Shown: positions 11,315 to 19,371, counted from the first letter of the stretch. The stretch is 20,215 bases of DNA from Silene noctiflora (GCA_009801015.1 VHZZ01003890.1:36258-56472), one strand, 5' to 3'. Numbers and translations: made by a program. Notes: generated by a model from the letters alone, not told the origin.

Positions 11315-14300
11315 TTATGCTCTACTCATTGCCACATTACCTCTAGCGTTTACTCCTTTACATGTTAACCCTCTTTAAAAAACTTCATAAAAAGGGAAAT
11401 ATTGCACATTTATACTCCCTCTATCCTATAATAATCTTCTTCCTTTCCTTTGTGAGTAATCCCAAAATAATCTTCCTACTTTCTTTTTGCAATACGAAAA
11501 GAAAATGTCCGATCAAAGACTCGATATGGGTAACCTGAATAGTATGTGAAACCCAATCCAATCTGAATTGAACTGAAATTGAAATGAATTCGATATACCT
11601 GAAAGATACCCGAACTCGAATACATCTGAACTGATTCTAACCGAACTGATCGAGCTGAACTATAAAATATATCTTCTCATAAAAAAACTCCCACCTTAAG
11701 AATTTTTTCTGAGTGACTATTAATTAACAGAACTTTAAAGTTTAAACTATTGCAATCAAATTGTATAATATAGTGAATGTTAAGCCAATTTTTTGAGAAC
11801 CAACTCAAGAAAATAATGATTCGAAAATCACCTGAACTGATATTGACCTGATTGGTACCCAACTCGAAATAGCACAAACCGATTAAAGTGGCTAACCGAA
11901 AGAACCTGACTAAAATCAAACTAAAACCGAAAACTAAGGTCGACACGAATAAGATTGATCTGAAACCGAACTGGATTTGCATAGATGAATAAACATTATT
12001 GATTTGCCATAGATGAATAACAGGCTAATTAACGAGTAACAGGCTAAAAAAACAATAGGAATACATAGATGAATTAACATTATTGATTTGTCCAGGCAAA
12101 ACTTGTTAATGTATCAGTCCCCATTTAACATGACATATCTAATCTTCTTCATTTATTCTCAACACTCAACAGCACCTACCGAGAGTTTGGAAATTAACTT
12201 CAAAGTCAGCTCTGCCTTGGTAGAAATCGTCAGGCGCATAGCAACCAGGCCTCGCTATATTCTGGCAAAGGTATTATTTAGGATATGACCTTGCCAACCC
12301 CTTCTGGGTTGATTTATAGCATTTCTTTCTTGTAGATGTCATGTTTCTCATGCTACCTGATAAATCTTTAAATGAAGATGTTATCCCCATGTTCTCACTC
12401 TGGCGATTCTTTGAATGATGTTATTCTCACTGTTTATCAGTTAGATAAATCAGCATTACTTTATCCCTACATATACACAAAAGCTTGGTTTTGTGTTAAC
12501 TTAAGTCGATGGCTAGAGTCTGCAATGAATTTTTTGTTCATTAATTTCAGGGGGGAATCACTTCATCCGATATTGCTACCAAAGCTCTTGAAGCTAAACG
12601 TGCCAAAGTTGTTGGACAAGCTTTGGCTGGTGTTCCTTTGTGGGAGCTAGGTCACGAAAGTAGGCACCCTGGAGTTCCATATATAGTATTTCCAGGTGAA
12701 TGTTGCATTGTAATCTGTCTCCCATGCTTATTCTCCTTAAAACTTTGCAACAAACATCTGTTTTCTGTTGCACTGTACAAGTCGTCTCATACAGACTATC
12801 CAAGATCAGACATGTGTTGTGTATACCTCTTTCTCCTTTTTTTTTTTTACATATTATGATATTGTTTATTTTATGATAACAATTTGACTCTCAGTTTTAT
12901 AACGTATTTAGGGAAATTTTTTGAAACTTGTACCCCCTCTTATTTTTTATTTTTTTGGAATTGCCCAATTTTTCAAAATATTTTGAAAGAGGGAGTGATT
13001 CTACAGAGTAGGAGGGTGTGTCATTAAATGGCTAGCAAAATAATTTTTTATAATAATATAAATTTCTCAATACTCCGTTGTGTTTTGAGAGGTTGAAAAG
13101 TATAGTGACTAGAAATTTGACAACATATATAGAAAAACAAAGGGTGTATGCAGTTGTATTCGTATACTTTCAGCATCTGTTTGTTATTTTGTTGACACAT
13201 CTATGATCTATAGGTAATGTTGGCGACCATAAAGCTCTTGCCGAAGTGGTGAAGAGTTGGGCTCGTACTGTTAAATCATCATCTACCAAAGACCTGCTGC
13301 TTGTCAGACCTCATAAACTTTGTGCACTTGTTCAAATACTGTTCCTCAAAATATGTATTTTTAATGTTTATATTCGTTTAAATTTTTGCCATGTAGCATG
13401 CAGAAAAAGGTGGATATGCTATTGGAGCCTTCAATGTCTACAATTTGGAAGGGGTTGCTGCTGTTATTGCTGCTGCTGAAGAAGAATGCAGTCCTGCTAT
13501 TTTACAGGTGAGTATTTATGAATGATCATGACTCATAAGTAATGCAAATGTTTTTCAGTAGAACTATATCCTTCGGCCATTGTGTTTCATACTATGTTAC
13601 TTTGACTTTTCACTTTTAGGACCATACCTGCATCAATGCAAGACAGCATCGATATGGGTATGGATTCCATACCCGACACTTGTTAGTCCGACACTTTTTC
13701 TCCAAGAGCTGAACTAGTGATGCTCGCTCCATAGAAGTAGAGGTAGAAAAGAAAGTTTATGAAGCATTTAGTATTATACTTAATTATCTTAAATCATATT
13801 TGCAAACTTTTTTCCACGTACTTAAAAGATAGATTTGAAGTGTTTTGTGTTTAGAAGTGTATTTCTACAACCACCACAACAACAAAGCCTTCCCAAAATG
13901 GTTTGGGATCAGCGAACAAGTGTAGTTTAGCTTTGAAGTCATGTCCCTGCACCCGTATCTTCATCTTAGGACAGATTCCCTGTCTAATATTTAATCATAC
14001 CGTGTCCGACACTTGGATATGTATTCGTGTCCAACACTCATGCTGAAGTCAGAGCCATAGGTTTCATAAATAACAGAGACGCTCAATGGTGATACTGCAG
14101 CAGGAATATAACAATTCATATCTTGATCCATTTCCGACTCTCATACTCTATCTAGCTGAAAGCTAACTATTGGTCTCTCGTACTGTCGATTCCTGATTAT
14201 TTATCTGTAAACCTTTGAAGCCTAGTGGTACAAGATACTTCTCAATTTATTTTAACATATGCTTATGAGATATATGATACTTCGACATGTCATCCGCATT

Positions 14301-17300
14301 GAATTTCGTTGACCACCAGCTAAAAATTGAGAGTCCAAGTGTTTCTTCACAAGAGTGATTATTTTCATACGTGTTTTGGTGGAAGTGGAGGTTGGAGGAT
14401 TGCTAATATCGTCTTTCACTGCGTGTGATTTTTCCATAATTGCTCAGTCTGCAGCTTCATTACATATCAATAATAATGCTGGGGCTGGGAGCTACATGTT
14501 TTGACAAAGTTATTGCCCTAATGAAATTAGAAAATACCAAGCCCCCCCCCAAACATCATAATTGGCCCCATGCCTAGAAGTAGTGCAAAATATAATGAGA
14601 GCACCCATGTTGGCCATGTATGCTAAAACCTTTCCGATGGTCAAGGGAGTTGATCATCTTGCACTTTCAGTTAACTGTTTCATTTTCACCTTTTAGTTAG
14701 GTTCTTCACTACTTTAATTGCTTATCACCCATGTTGATGCTGCTTAAGTTATGTATGCAACACTTCTGATATGTTGTTTTACTTGTTTTGTTGTCCCTTG
14801 CTTTGTTTGGAGAGAAATGATTGTACCTTGAGACATACTCCCTTCAATTTTTCAGAATGCGTCCACATTTTCTATTTAGGCAGATTCACAGAAGCTTCCA
14901 TTTACCTTTGTAGGACACTAATATGATAGCTACAGGCCACACTACGGCACCTCTCACTCGCTTACTCACCTACTCCACAAACTCCAATCACTAGATTCCG
15001 CCTAAGTCTTCACCCCGCCCCACTAGACCCCACCACCCCACTAGCCAATCCATCTGTCTCAAAAGCCACTAAACCTTAACCCAATCCACACGTCAACCCA
15101 AGACTTCACCCTTGAAAATGCAGCCCCATGAATCATCCATTCCAACCCCAGAATTTTTCTCCCCAAACCTTTAAACCCTAGAAAGTCTAGGGTTTTCAAA
15201 GGTGAGGGAAGGGTTTCCGAGAATGGGGGTGGATGATTCCAGAATGGGATGATTTTCAAGGGCGAAAAAGGACAATTTATGGTGAGATGATTAATTTCTA
15301 GGCGGGGGAGAGGGTGTCGAGGATGGAGGATCCTTTCGTTTTTGAGTGGGTTGGGACTAAGTTCTGGTGATTCTAGGTGAGCTGAGACGTTGGGTTACTG
15401 TCAATGGCTGTGGGGTGGGGTTTGGTGGCCAATGGGGTGGTAGATGGTGATTGGATGATGTGATGATGATGGGTGAGAGGGGTGTGATAAAGGTGGTTTA
15501 TGTGAGGGAAGTGTTGTCTATATGCCTGAACACTTATTTGAACTGTTCTATTCTAGTATCAGTAATATGATAAGACTGGGTAATTGCTTGCTCGCCAAGC
15601 ATGATGACAAACGCTCAAACCAGCTCCAAAAATGCGTATCCCAACAGAACACTTCCAGCGTCTGTTTCACTTTGCTGCTCAGTGGTACGGCATCATTACT
15701 ACAGTGTCAGTGGCTGTTCTGATTAACCCAGGTCAATGCTCTAGCATCATACTATAATTTATTTTTTAATTAATTGTAGTCAAGTAGGCCAAAATATGCT
15801 CATAAAACTTTAATCACCGTGGCCCAGCAAAACTATTTAAGATGTTCTCATACTTACTGCATTTTTGTTGTCGGTTGATCTCGTTCTTGAGTTGATAGAT
15901 ACAGGATGCCTTGCAAATGTATACTCTTTACCACACTTATTATCTTTGCCCTACCACATTAAAGCTCGATCCTCATTTTCACCAAGCAAACTAATGTTAT
16001 AAACTTGACCAGATTCATCCAGGAGCCTTAAAACAAGGAGGCCTTCCCTTGATTGCCTGTTGTCTCTCAGCTGCAAAGCAAACAACTGTAAGCATATCTT
16101 TGTTTAGGACTCAGTGATCTAGACATAAGTCTCATCTGCATTGGTGTCCGCTTTTTTATGGTTTTTCAGTTAGTCCTTCCGTTTGAATAACATGGATATC
16201 TTCTAGTTCAGTGAACAATGAAAGCAACAACTTCTCGCATTTGTATACTAGAATAAAGCTATAAGCTTTAAATTAGAAGGCAAATTCTCATTTCAGACGG
16301 GCCTTTTTCGTCTGAGATTACGGAGAAAATGTGTCATTTTGTAATAAAAAGTGACCATTTAATGACAAAATGTTACAGCTAAATGTTCATATTTTATTAG
16401 AAAACTGTCCTGGTAACATTTTATCAAAAAATGATCACATTTTATCGTAAAATGGTTACATTTTCTCCATCTTAATTTCAGATGGAAAAGGCCCGTCTTA
16501 AAGGAGACTTTTTGAAATTAGAAACAGTTTTACTTTAAAAAGCAAAACGCATGTGAGTGAAACTGGCATGTCTGTTTAACCTAGTTAGTCGGAAATCAGA
16601 AGTTTCCAGTTTTCCTATAAAAGCACCATATCTTTATATCTTAGGATAATTGACTAATACTTTGCAAACACTATGTTTCTGAGTATTTATATGTGAAATT
16701 ATGTATTAACAGGTTCCCATAGCTGTTCATTTCGACCATGGAACATCCAAACAAGAATTACTAGAAATTTTAGAGTTGGTAAGTTTGTTTACCGCTTGCC
16801 AATATAAAATAACGGCTTCTAAATTATTATCCTTTCTGAATAATTGGAGAAGTTTTTGAATGCAGTATATCTATCGTTCTAAGTTCTAATTCTAAACCTT
16901 TTTGTCTTTTATATTTCATCATTATTGGAAATGACAGGGTTTGGACTCATTAATGGTGGACGGCTCACATCTTCCATTTGACGACAATGTTTTGTATACA
17001 AAGTACATATGCCAGTTGGCTCATAAGAAAAACATGTTCGTTGAAGCTGAGTTAGGCAGATTATCAGGAACAGAGGATGATTTGACCGTCGAAGAGTATG
17101 AAGCAAAGCTAACTGACTTTGGCCAGGTTAGCTATATACCTACGAGTCTACAACTTCCAGTCATCATTGTTTTTGATTTATCAGATGGTCCGATTAACAG
17201 CTGTCTATTTTTCTGTCTCCCATTCAGGCACGGGATTTTATTGATAAGACCGGTATTGATGCTCTTGCAGTCTGCATTGGCAATGTCCATGGGAAATACC

Positions 17301-19272
17301 CAGCAACTGGCCCAAATCTCAGGCTTGATTTGCTTGAGGTAATATATTTATACTAACTTCTGTGCTGTTTTTGTCGTGAGGTCTTGAGGACCGTTCGCCT
17401 TAAGATTGGATGTCTAGCACCAGCTGGAATAAATTCATCTTTTTTTTTTTTTTTTTCTTTCTTTCTTGAACTCCATTTGATTACGCATGACTGATCCGTG
17501 TCTGCTAAATTTCAGCTGCAGCCGTTGAAATAATTTGTACTTTGGTCCTCTAAGCATCAATTTAGAAATTAGTTCTTTTGGTCATTATCAGTGAAGAAGT
17601 AATTTCTTTTAGTACTCTTTTGGCAAGCTACAACGAGGGGAATAAGATAAGCTGATAAATTGCTACTACTAGAACAATATTATCTAAGTGCCTATAGGGC
17701 TCCCGCATACTATTATAGAAAGTTTATTGGTAGGTATCACATGCTAGATAGTTTCATGACTTCCAGCATGTTACTACGGATTTGTTTGGAAATGGGGATT
17801 TGGATGGAAAAGGAGGAGAGGGGAGGGAAACGGAGAGAGGTGGTTTCCTTTGTTTTGTTAACAAAATAGAGGTGAGGGATTTAGAAGGAAGGTACAGTAG
17901 ATTTCTTCACTTCCCTCCTATAACGCAAATTAACATTCTTCCAACAAAGGAAAGATTTGGAGGGAAAAACTCATCCCACCATTTCCCCTCCTTTTCCCTT
18001 CCCATGTTCTTCACCCCTCCCCCTCCCTTTCCCCCTTCTTTTCGTATTCGAACACTCCCTAAGGGCTTGTCTGATGGAGGTAATTAAATAGAGAGGGAGG
18101 GAGAGGGAGAGTTACAAAATCTCTTGTTTGGTTACAAAATAGGATAGGAGGGAAATGGATATCCATTTCCCCTCCTCCGAGTCTCTTAAAGATTTGAAGG
18201 TAAAACTCGTTGTGTCATTCCCATTTGCTTCCCTCCCTTTCCCCTCATTCCGTTCCCCTCCCCTTCCCTATACACTAAATGATCTATTGTTTTGTGGGCA
18301 TAAGTTGAATCGAAGATAGTCCTTCCAACTTTTTGGACATTTTTCTTTCAAGACTCTAGTTTAATCAGTAAACCTGGCAAACGAATATTTAGAGCTGGTT
18401 TTGGATTGGGTTGGTTTGGGTCAATTTGAGTTCACTCTTATTGGGTCTTGGATTGGGCCATGTTGGGACAATTTCGTGCACTCTTATTGGTCGATCCAGG
18501 TAGGGGTAGTTCGGTTTTATAAAGTTCTAGGGGTTAGTTGTTATGGGTTGGGTTAATCCGGGATTTCTGGGGTCATATTGATCATGGCTATTACACGTCT
18601 TGTCTCAAATTAGACACTTCAAGCCATTTCTGATAAAAGTTATTTTTAGGCTGATTGTTTTGGGGTCCGGTTAGATTGTACAATTCTATTAATTAGTCTG
18701 TAGTATTTTGTATTGATATAGTCTTTGTTTCCGTCCCACTTAATATCAACTTGGCTTAATTCTTCTAATCTAATTTAATTGGTCTTTTGACGACAAATTA
18801 TATTGAGGATAGTATCCTTACGAACCAATGACCAATGGAAAGTTTCCAAGAGTATTTATAGACCTGTAACAGGACTTCTTTCCACTAAGAGATATTTGCC
18901 AGTCAATCTGAAATGGTGATTTTTATGTATTAGTGCAACATCGTGGCTCTGACTGATCTCGTTTCTGGTAAAAAGTCAGTGTTGAATTCATTCGTGTTTG
19001 CATTTGTGCCTATACTTCTTGGTTTGCAGTTATGCTCTTTTCGAAACTCTGGTTTAATCCTTTGTTATCGAACAGTAGTTTTCTAGGATCATTTGTTCTA
19101 TTCAAACTTTGTGCTTGCTTTTCATTTATTAGCTTCATTAAAACTTGGGTTGTTCATACAAAATCTTGATTTGCTTATATGTTATTTGTAGGATTTACGT
19201 GCTCTGACTTCTGAGAAAAATGTAAGCCTTGTCCTTCATGGAGCTTCTGGTTTGCCCATGGAACTCGTCAAG
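416..19272 (+). CDS. Multidomain dehydrogenase-kinase-class II aldolase fusion gene (28 internal exons; both ends outside window)
   Basis: Exons: 416-496, 1406-1486, 1899-1969, 2310-2364, 2443-2491, 3368-3505, 4186-4267, 4353-4431, 5002-5048, 6806-7017, 7326-7413, 7532-7651, 8036-8154, 8232-8304, 8396-8515, 9468-9551, 9664-9834, 10148-10195, 10424-10565, 12173-12270, 12551-12695, 13214-13302, 13397-13507, 16013-16087, 16713-16778, 16938-17126, 17228-17338, 19192-19272. All introns are GT..AG and phases match at every junction. They give 941 open codons after a split Asp codon at 416-417. Residue numbers used here count Ile at 418 as 1. Domains in order are 3-hydroxyisobutyrate dehydrogenase-like (1 to about 235), DUF1537 acid-sugar kinase (about 275-725) and class II aldolase (about 731-941). 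This order is that of the plant protein annotated as ketose-bisphosphate aldolase class-II family protein (Arabidopsis At1g18270 type). The start codon, an N-terminal Rossmann GxGxxG motif and probably a first dehydrogenase copy lie upstream; the last aldolase strand and stop lie downstream. No internal break was found, so the gene looks functional. Substrate and cell location are not shown by this sequence. Confidence 0.93.
497..1405 (+). other. Intron 1 (909 bp)
   Basis: Bounded by GTACGT and TTTCAG. AT-rich. It holds one Stowaway-like end (CTCCCTCCCTCC at about 1306) whose partner end I could not find. Otherwise I see nothing in it. Confidence 0.8.
1487..1898 (+). other. Intron 2 (412 bp), no element seen
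   Basis: Bounded by GTATCT and ATACAG. It is AT-rich and has a short T run at about 1729-1738. A 63-codon reading frame in it has no recognisable family and no coding character. Confidence 0.75.
1970..2309 (+). other. Intron 3 (340 bp), no element seen
   Basis: Bounded by GTGAGT and CCTCAG. No repeat, RNA gene or coding sequence is visible. Confidence 0.75.
2637..2763. mobile_element. Short hAT-type non-autonomous element (127 bp) with 8-bp target duplication
   Basis: The element starts CAGCGG and ends CCTCCGCCACTG, so the termini read CAGCGG / CAGTGG inward, in keeping with hAT ends (CAGTGGCGGA type). It is flanked on both sides by the identical 8-mer ACGAGAAC (2629-2636 and 2764-2771), the target duplication length of hAT transposases. 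It is far too short to encode a transposase and has runs of C (about 2712-2718 and 2731-2737). It sits in the intron 2492-3367. Confidence 0.85.
2772..3367 (+). other. Remainder of intron 5 (intron spans 2492-3367)
   Basis: The intron has donor GTAAGT and acceptor TTTAG before TGTGTAAAGATG. Besides the hAT-type element it contains a stretch at about 2925-3150 with a 62-codon frame. I do not recognise its translation, and it is not needed for the flanking coding exons to join. Confidence 0.6.
3506..4185 (+). other. Intron 6 (680 bp), no element seen
   Basis: Bounded by GTAACT and TTTTAAG. Very AT-rich; the 74-codon frame near its end is T-rich intron sequence before the acceptor, not a gene. 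Confidence 0.75.
4432..5001 (+). other. Intron 8 (570 bp), no element seen
   Basis: Bounded by GTATTG and TTAATAG. I see no repeat boundary. The minus-strand 86-codon frame at 4862-5122 runs across the 47-bp exon 9 and is an overlap artefact. Confidence 0.7.
5172..5376. mobile_element. Stowaway-like MITE (about 205 bp)
   Basis: The left end CTCCCTCCATTTCACTA and the right end, which on the other strand reads CTCCCTTCATTTCACTA, form an inverted repeat. It continues into A(T)AATCTTC on the left and AGATCTTCC on the right. CTCCCTCC termini and TA insertion sites are typical of Stowaway (Tc1/mariner-derived) elements. TA follows the right end; the left flank is CA, so one side of the duplication has changed. 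Located in the 1757-bp intron 9. Confidence 0.8.
5614..5739. mobile_element. Possible Helitron-like 5' terminal sequence
   Basis: An A is followed by TCTATATATAAAATTAG, and 40 bp later comes CCACGTGTCA. Plant non-autonomous Helitrons often start TCTATA.. after an A and have a CACGTG motif close by. No matching hairpin plus CTRR 3' end was identified, so this is tentative. Confidence 0.3.
5740..6067. mobile_element. PIF/Harbinger (Tourist)-like MITE, about 330 bp
   Basis: The left end is GGGGGTGTTTGGTT. The right end on the other strand reads GGGGTAGTTTGGTT, an inverted repeat with one insertion. Flanking trinucleotides are CTA and TTA, one mismatch from a PIF-type 3-bp duplication. The subterminal parts are also complementary (GGAATGGA near the left, TCCATTCCATTCC near the right). 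The element contains a perfect 26-bp direct duplication (5795-5820 and 5821-5846). No transposase is encoded; a 65-codon frame inside it is spurious. Confidence 0.75.
5795..5846. repeat. Perfect 26-bp tandem duplication inside the MITE
   Basis: The two 26-bp units beginning ATGTTTGGTTGGAGC are identical and adjoining. A third, diverged copy of the same motif (GTTTGGTTGGAGC) lies at the MITE left end from about 5746. So the terminal sequence has been reiterated inward. Confidence 0.9.
6502..6620. repeat. Imperfect 59-bp tandem repeat
   Basis: The unit starts GCAATGCTGCTATGCCATAC at 6502 and again, with a 3-bp deletion and some substitutions, at 6561. Both units contain CAGA(C/T)TACA(G/A)CCAGAGTA and CTGTCTGTA- or CAGTCTGTA-like sequence, which can also pair with CATACAGA as a hairpin. 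It lies in intron 9, about 190 bp before exon 10. Confidence 0.8.
7018..7325 (+). other. Intron 10 (308 bp), no element seen
   Basis: Bounded by GTTAGT and TTTAG. The 80-codon frame starting in exon 10 simply reads through the donor; the true exon stops at 7017 because TG|G restores the conserved Trp. Confidence 0.8.
7652..8035 (+). other. Intron 12 (384 bp), no element seen
   Basis: Bounded by GTAAGA and GGACAG. No repeat or RNA gene is visible. Confidence 0.8.
8516..9467 (+). other. Intron 15 (952 bp) with a possible solitary hAT-like end
   Basis: Bounded by GTGAGT and GTGCAG. At 8689 the sequence CAGTGGTGGATTTAG resembles the end of a hAT-type element (CAGTGGCGGA), but no opposing CCACTG terminus or duplicated flank was found, so it is at best a remnant. 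The rest is AT-rich with nothing else seen. Confidence 0.5.
9835..10147 (+). other. Intron 17 (313 bp), no element seen
   Basis: Bounded by GTGATC and TTCGTAG. No reading frame or repeat of note. Confidence 0.8.
10756..11147. mobile_element. Possible inverted-repeat element in intron 19
   Basis: The left part begins GACCATCC and the right end read on the other strand begins GATCATCCACAATAG. Both contain AGAGGATGT soon after. An exact 11-bp inverted repeat, CATCCTCTTAG (10759-10769) and CTAAGAGGATG (10783-10793), forms a hairpin at the left end. No clear target duplication is seen, so the boundaries are uncertain. Confidence 0.35.
11280..11314. repeat. Poly(T)24-poly(A)11 tract
   Basis: An uninterrupted run of 24 T is followed directly by 11 A. 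This could fold on itself. It may be a slippage-prone tract or two abutting element tails. Confidence 0.9.
11407..11490. mobile_element. Truncated Stowaway-like end
   Basis: TA followed by CTCCCTCTATCCTATAATAATCTTC resembles the left end of the intron 9 Stowaway-like element and shares ATAATCTTCTT with it. A second AATAATCTTCCT copy lies about 45 bp later. No opposite terminus is seen. Confidence 0.45.
11520..11970. repeat. Degenerate ACCGAACTGA-type repeats
   Basis: Scattered copies of CCGAACT, CTGAACTGA and related words (ACCTGAACTGA, ACCGAACTGATCGAGC, AACCGAACTGG) cover about 11540-11665 and 11825-11970, parted by an AT-rich stretch. This is the look of a decayed minisatellite. The 101-codon minus-strand frame across it is a by-product of the repeat. 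Confidence 0.55.
12696..13213 (+). other. Intron 21 (518 bp) with a 63-bp foldback
   Basis: Bounded by GTGAAT and CTATAG. At 12933-12995 the ends CCCCCTCTT and AAAGAGGGAG are complementary and flank AT-rich arms, giving a very short Stowaway-like hairpin preceded by TA. Nothing else is seen. Confidence 0.55.
13867..13918 (-). mobile_element. Possible retroposon 3' tail (minus strand)
   Basis: Read on the minus strand the segment has CCCAAACCATTTTGGGAAGG, CTTTGTTGTTGTGGTGG: a short stem of the TTTGGG/CCCAAA kind followed by TTG repeats, as seen at the 3' ends of some plant SINE or RTE-type LINE copies. No 5' promoter boxes were identified, so only a fragment is claimed. Confidence 0.35.
15110..15261. 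repeat. Foldback repeat centred on a telo-box-like palindrome
   Basis: The arms 15110-15182 and 15186-15261 are imperfectly complementary. The left arm starts CCTTGAAAAT and the right arm ends ATTTTCAAGG; both contain AATCATCCA (or its complement). At the centre AAACCCTAGA, AAG and TCTAGGGTTT form a perfect palindrome. Around it the strand is C-rich on the left (about 14930-15180) and G-rich on the right (about 15185-15500), which suggests a longer, more decayed inverted structure. It lies in the 2505-bp intron 23. Confidence 0.7.
16088..16712 (+). other. Intron 24 (625 bp)
   Basis: Bounded by GTAAGC and TTAACAG. Most of the middle is the inverted-repeat element listed at 16286-16507; the rest shows nothing. 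Confidence 0.8.
16286..16507. mobile_element. MITE with about 50-bp inverted repeats (222 bp)
   Basis: The left end TCTCATTTCAGACGGGCC and the right end read inward, TCTCCTTTAAGACGGGCC, match at 15 of 18 positions. Pairing continues through CTTTT.C.TCTGA.ATTA to GGAGAAAATGT. The interior is made of repeated AAAATG(T)/(A)CATTTT words. Target duplication is not clear, so I cannot assign a superfamily. Confidence 0.75.
17787..18275. repeat. Paired purine-rich and pyrimidine-rich blocks, two successive inverted copies
   Basis: G/A-rich sequence at 17787-17905 (GGAAATGG, AGGAGGAGAGGGGAGGG) is followed by C/T-rich sequence at about 17905-18060 (CCCCTCCTTTTCCC, CCCTCCCTTTCCCCC). A second G/A block (18088-18112, and 18140-18160) and C/T block (18162-18275) follow at once. 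Each pair can fold back on itself. The right end of the first unit read on the other strand begins TTAGGGAGTGTTCGAA, which looks like a plant MITE end. Clear target duplications were not found. Confidence 0.55.
18418..18492. repeat. Imperfect 47-bp tandem repeat
   Basis: GGGTCAATTTGAGTTCACTC and TTATTGGGTC are repeated 47 bp later as GGGACAATTTCGTGCACTC and TTATTGGTC. The region around it has GGGTTGG and GGATTGGG words, as in a decayed minisatellite. Confidence 0.7.
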
Positions 19273-19371
19273 GTAAATTACCATTCGTATTTTGTATTGT
19301 CTACGTAAATAAACTTAACAAATGAACAGTTCACTTAGGTAATACTATTTGCGATTATGAATAAACTTCTT

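Larger units (their letters stand above)
9664..13302 (+). other. Nucleotide-binding C-terminal module of the DUF1537 kinase (exons 17-22)
   Basis: Exons 17-22 encode residues 500-730. They hold LIIVGSYVPKTTKQ (about 543-556), which opens the NBD_C fold, then the helical stretch with SALVEIVRRIATRPRYILAK, the ATP-contacting motif KGGITSSD at 652-659, AKVVGQALAGVPLW, and the closing HPGVPYIVFPGNVGD (about 691-705). These match the C-terminal half of OtnK-type kinases, which holds the nucleotide while the N-terminal half binds the sugar acid. Exon 18 is only 48 bp (16 residues) and lies in the least conserved stretch. Exon 22 is followed by a weak donor (GTCAGA). A short linker with KSSSTKDLLL joins this module directly to the aldolase. 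Confidence 0.88.
13508..16012 (+). other. Intron 23 (2505 bp, largest complete intron)
   Basis: Donor GTGAGT after the codons for AILQ and acceptor GACCAG before IHPGA. Besides the retroposon-like tail and the foldback it holds repeated TCCGACACTT / GTGTCCGACACTTGG words (about 13688 and 14003), a run of C at about 14543-14551, and a lone Stowaway-like CTCCCTTC at about 14841. No other coding sequence is convincing. Confidence 0.75.
17339..19191 (+). other. Intron 27 (1853 bp)
   Basis: Bounded by GTAATA and TTTGTAG. It contains an 18-nt T run (about 17439-17456), the purine/pyrimidine blocks at 17787-18275, and a 47-bp imperfect tandem repeat near 18418-18492. No gene is seen; the 101-codon frame at 17782-18087 is read from low-complexity purine- and pyrimidine-rich sequence. 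Confidence 0.8.
13397..19272 (+). other. Class II (zinc-dependent) fructose-bisphosphate-aldolase-like module, partial (exons 23-28)
   Basis: Residues 731-941. The domain opens with GGYAIGAFNVYN (about 735-746), the typical start of GatY/KbaY-type class II aldolases. HFDHG (798-802) supplies the catalytic Asp800 and a zinc ligand His801. VDGSH (821-825) and VEAELGRLSGTED (849-861) follow. GNVHGKYP gives His898 and LHGASG gives His930, the other two expected zinc ligands. So the metal site looks complete. The usual final part, including the NVNTE phosphate-binding segment, must be on the next exon beyond the window. Plants normally use class I aldolases for glycolysis, so this module is expected to act on another ketose phosphate or phosphorylated acid-sugar product. 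Substrate is inference. Confidence 0.9.

Noticed and set aside
11677..11982. 101-codon minus-strand reading frame
   Set aside because: It lies across degenerate ACCGAACTGA-type repeats inside an intron and has no recognisable domain; its length is explained by the repeat composition.
16941..17342. 133-codon plus-strand frame as a separate gene
   Set aside because: It starts at an internal Met-like position of exon 26 (partly in another frame after the donor at 17127) and reads through the intron; the true coding parts are the aldolase exons.
17782..18087. 101-codon plus-strand frame
   Set aside because: Its composition comes from purine-rich then pyrimidine-rich low-complexity DNA, not coding sequence.
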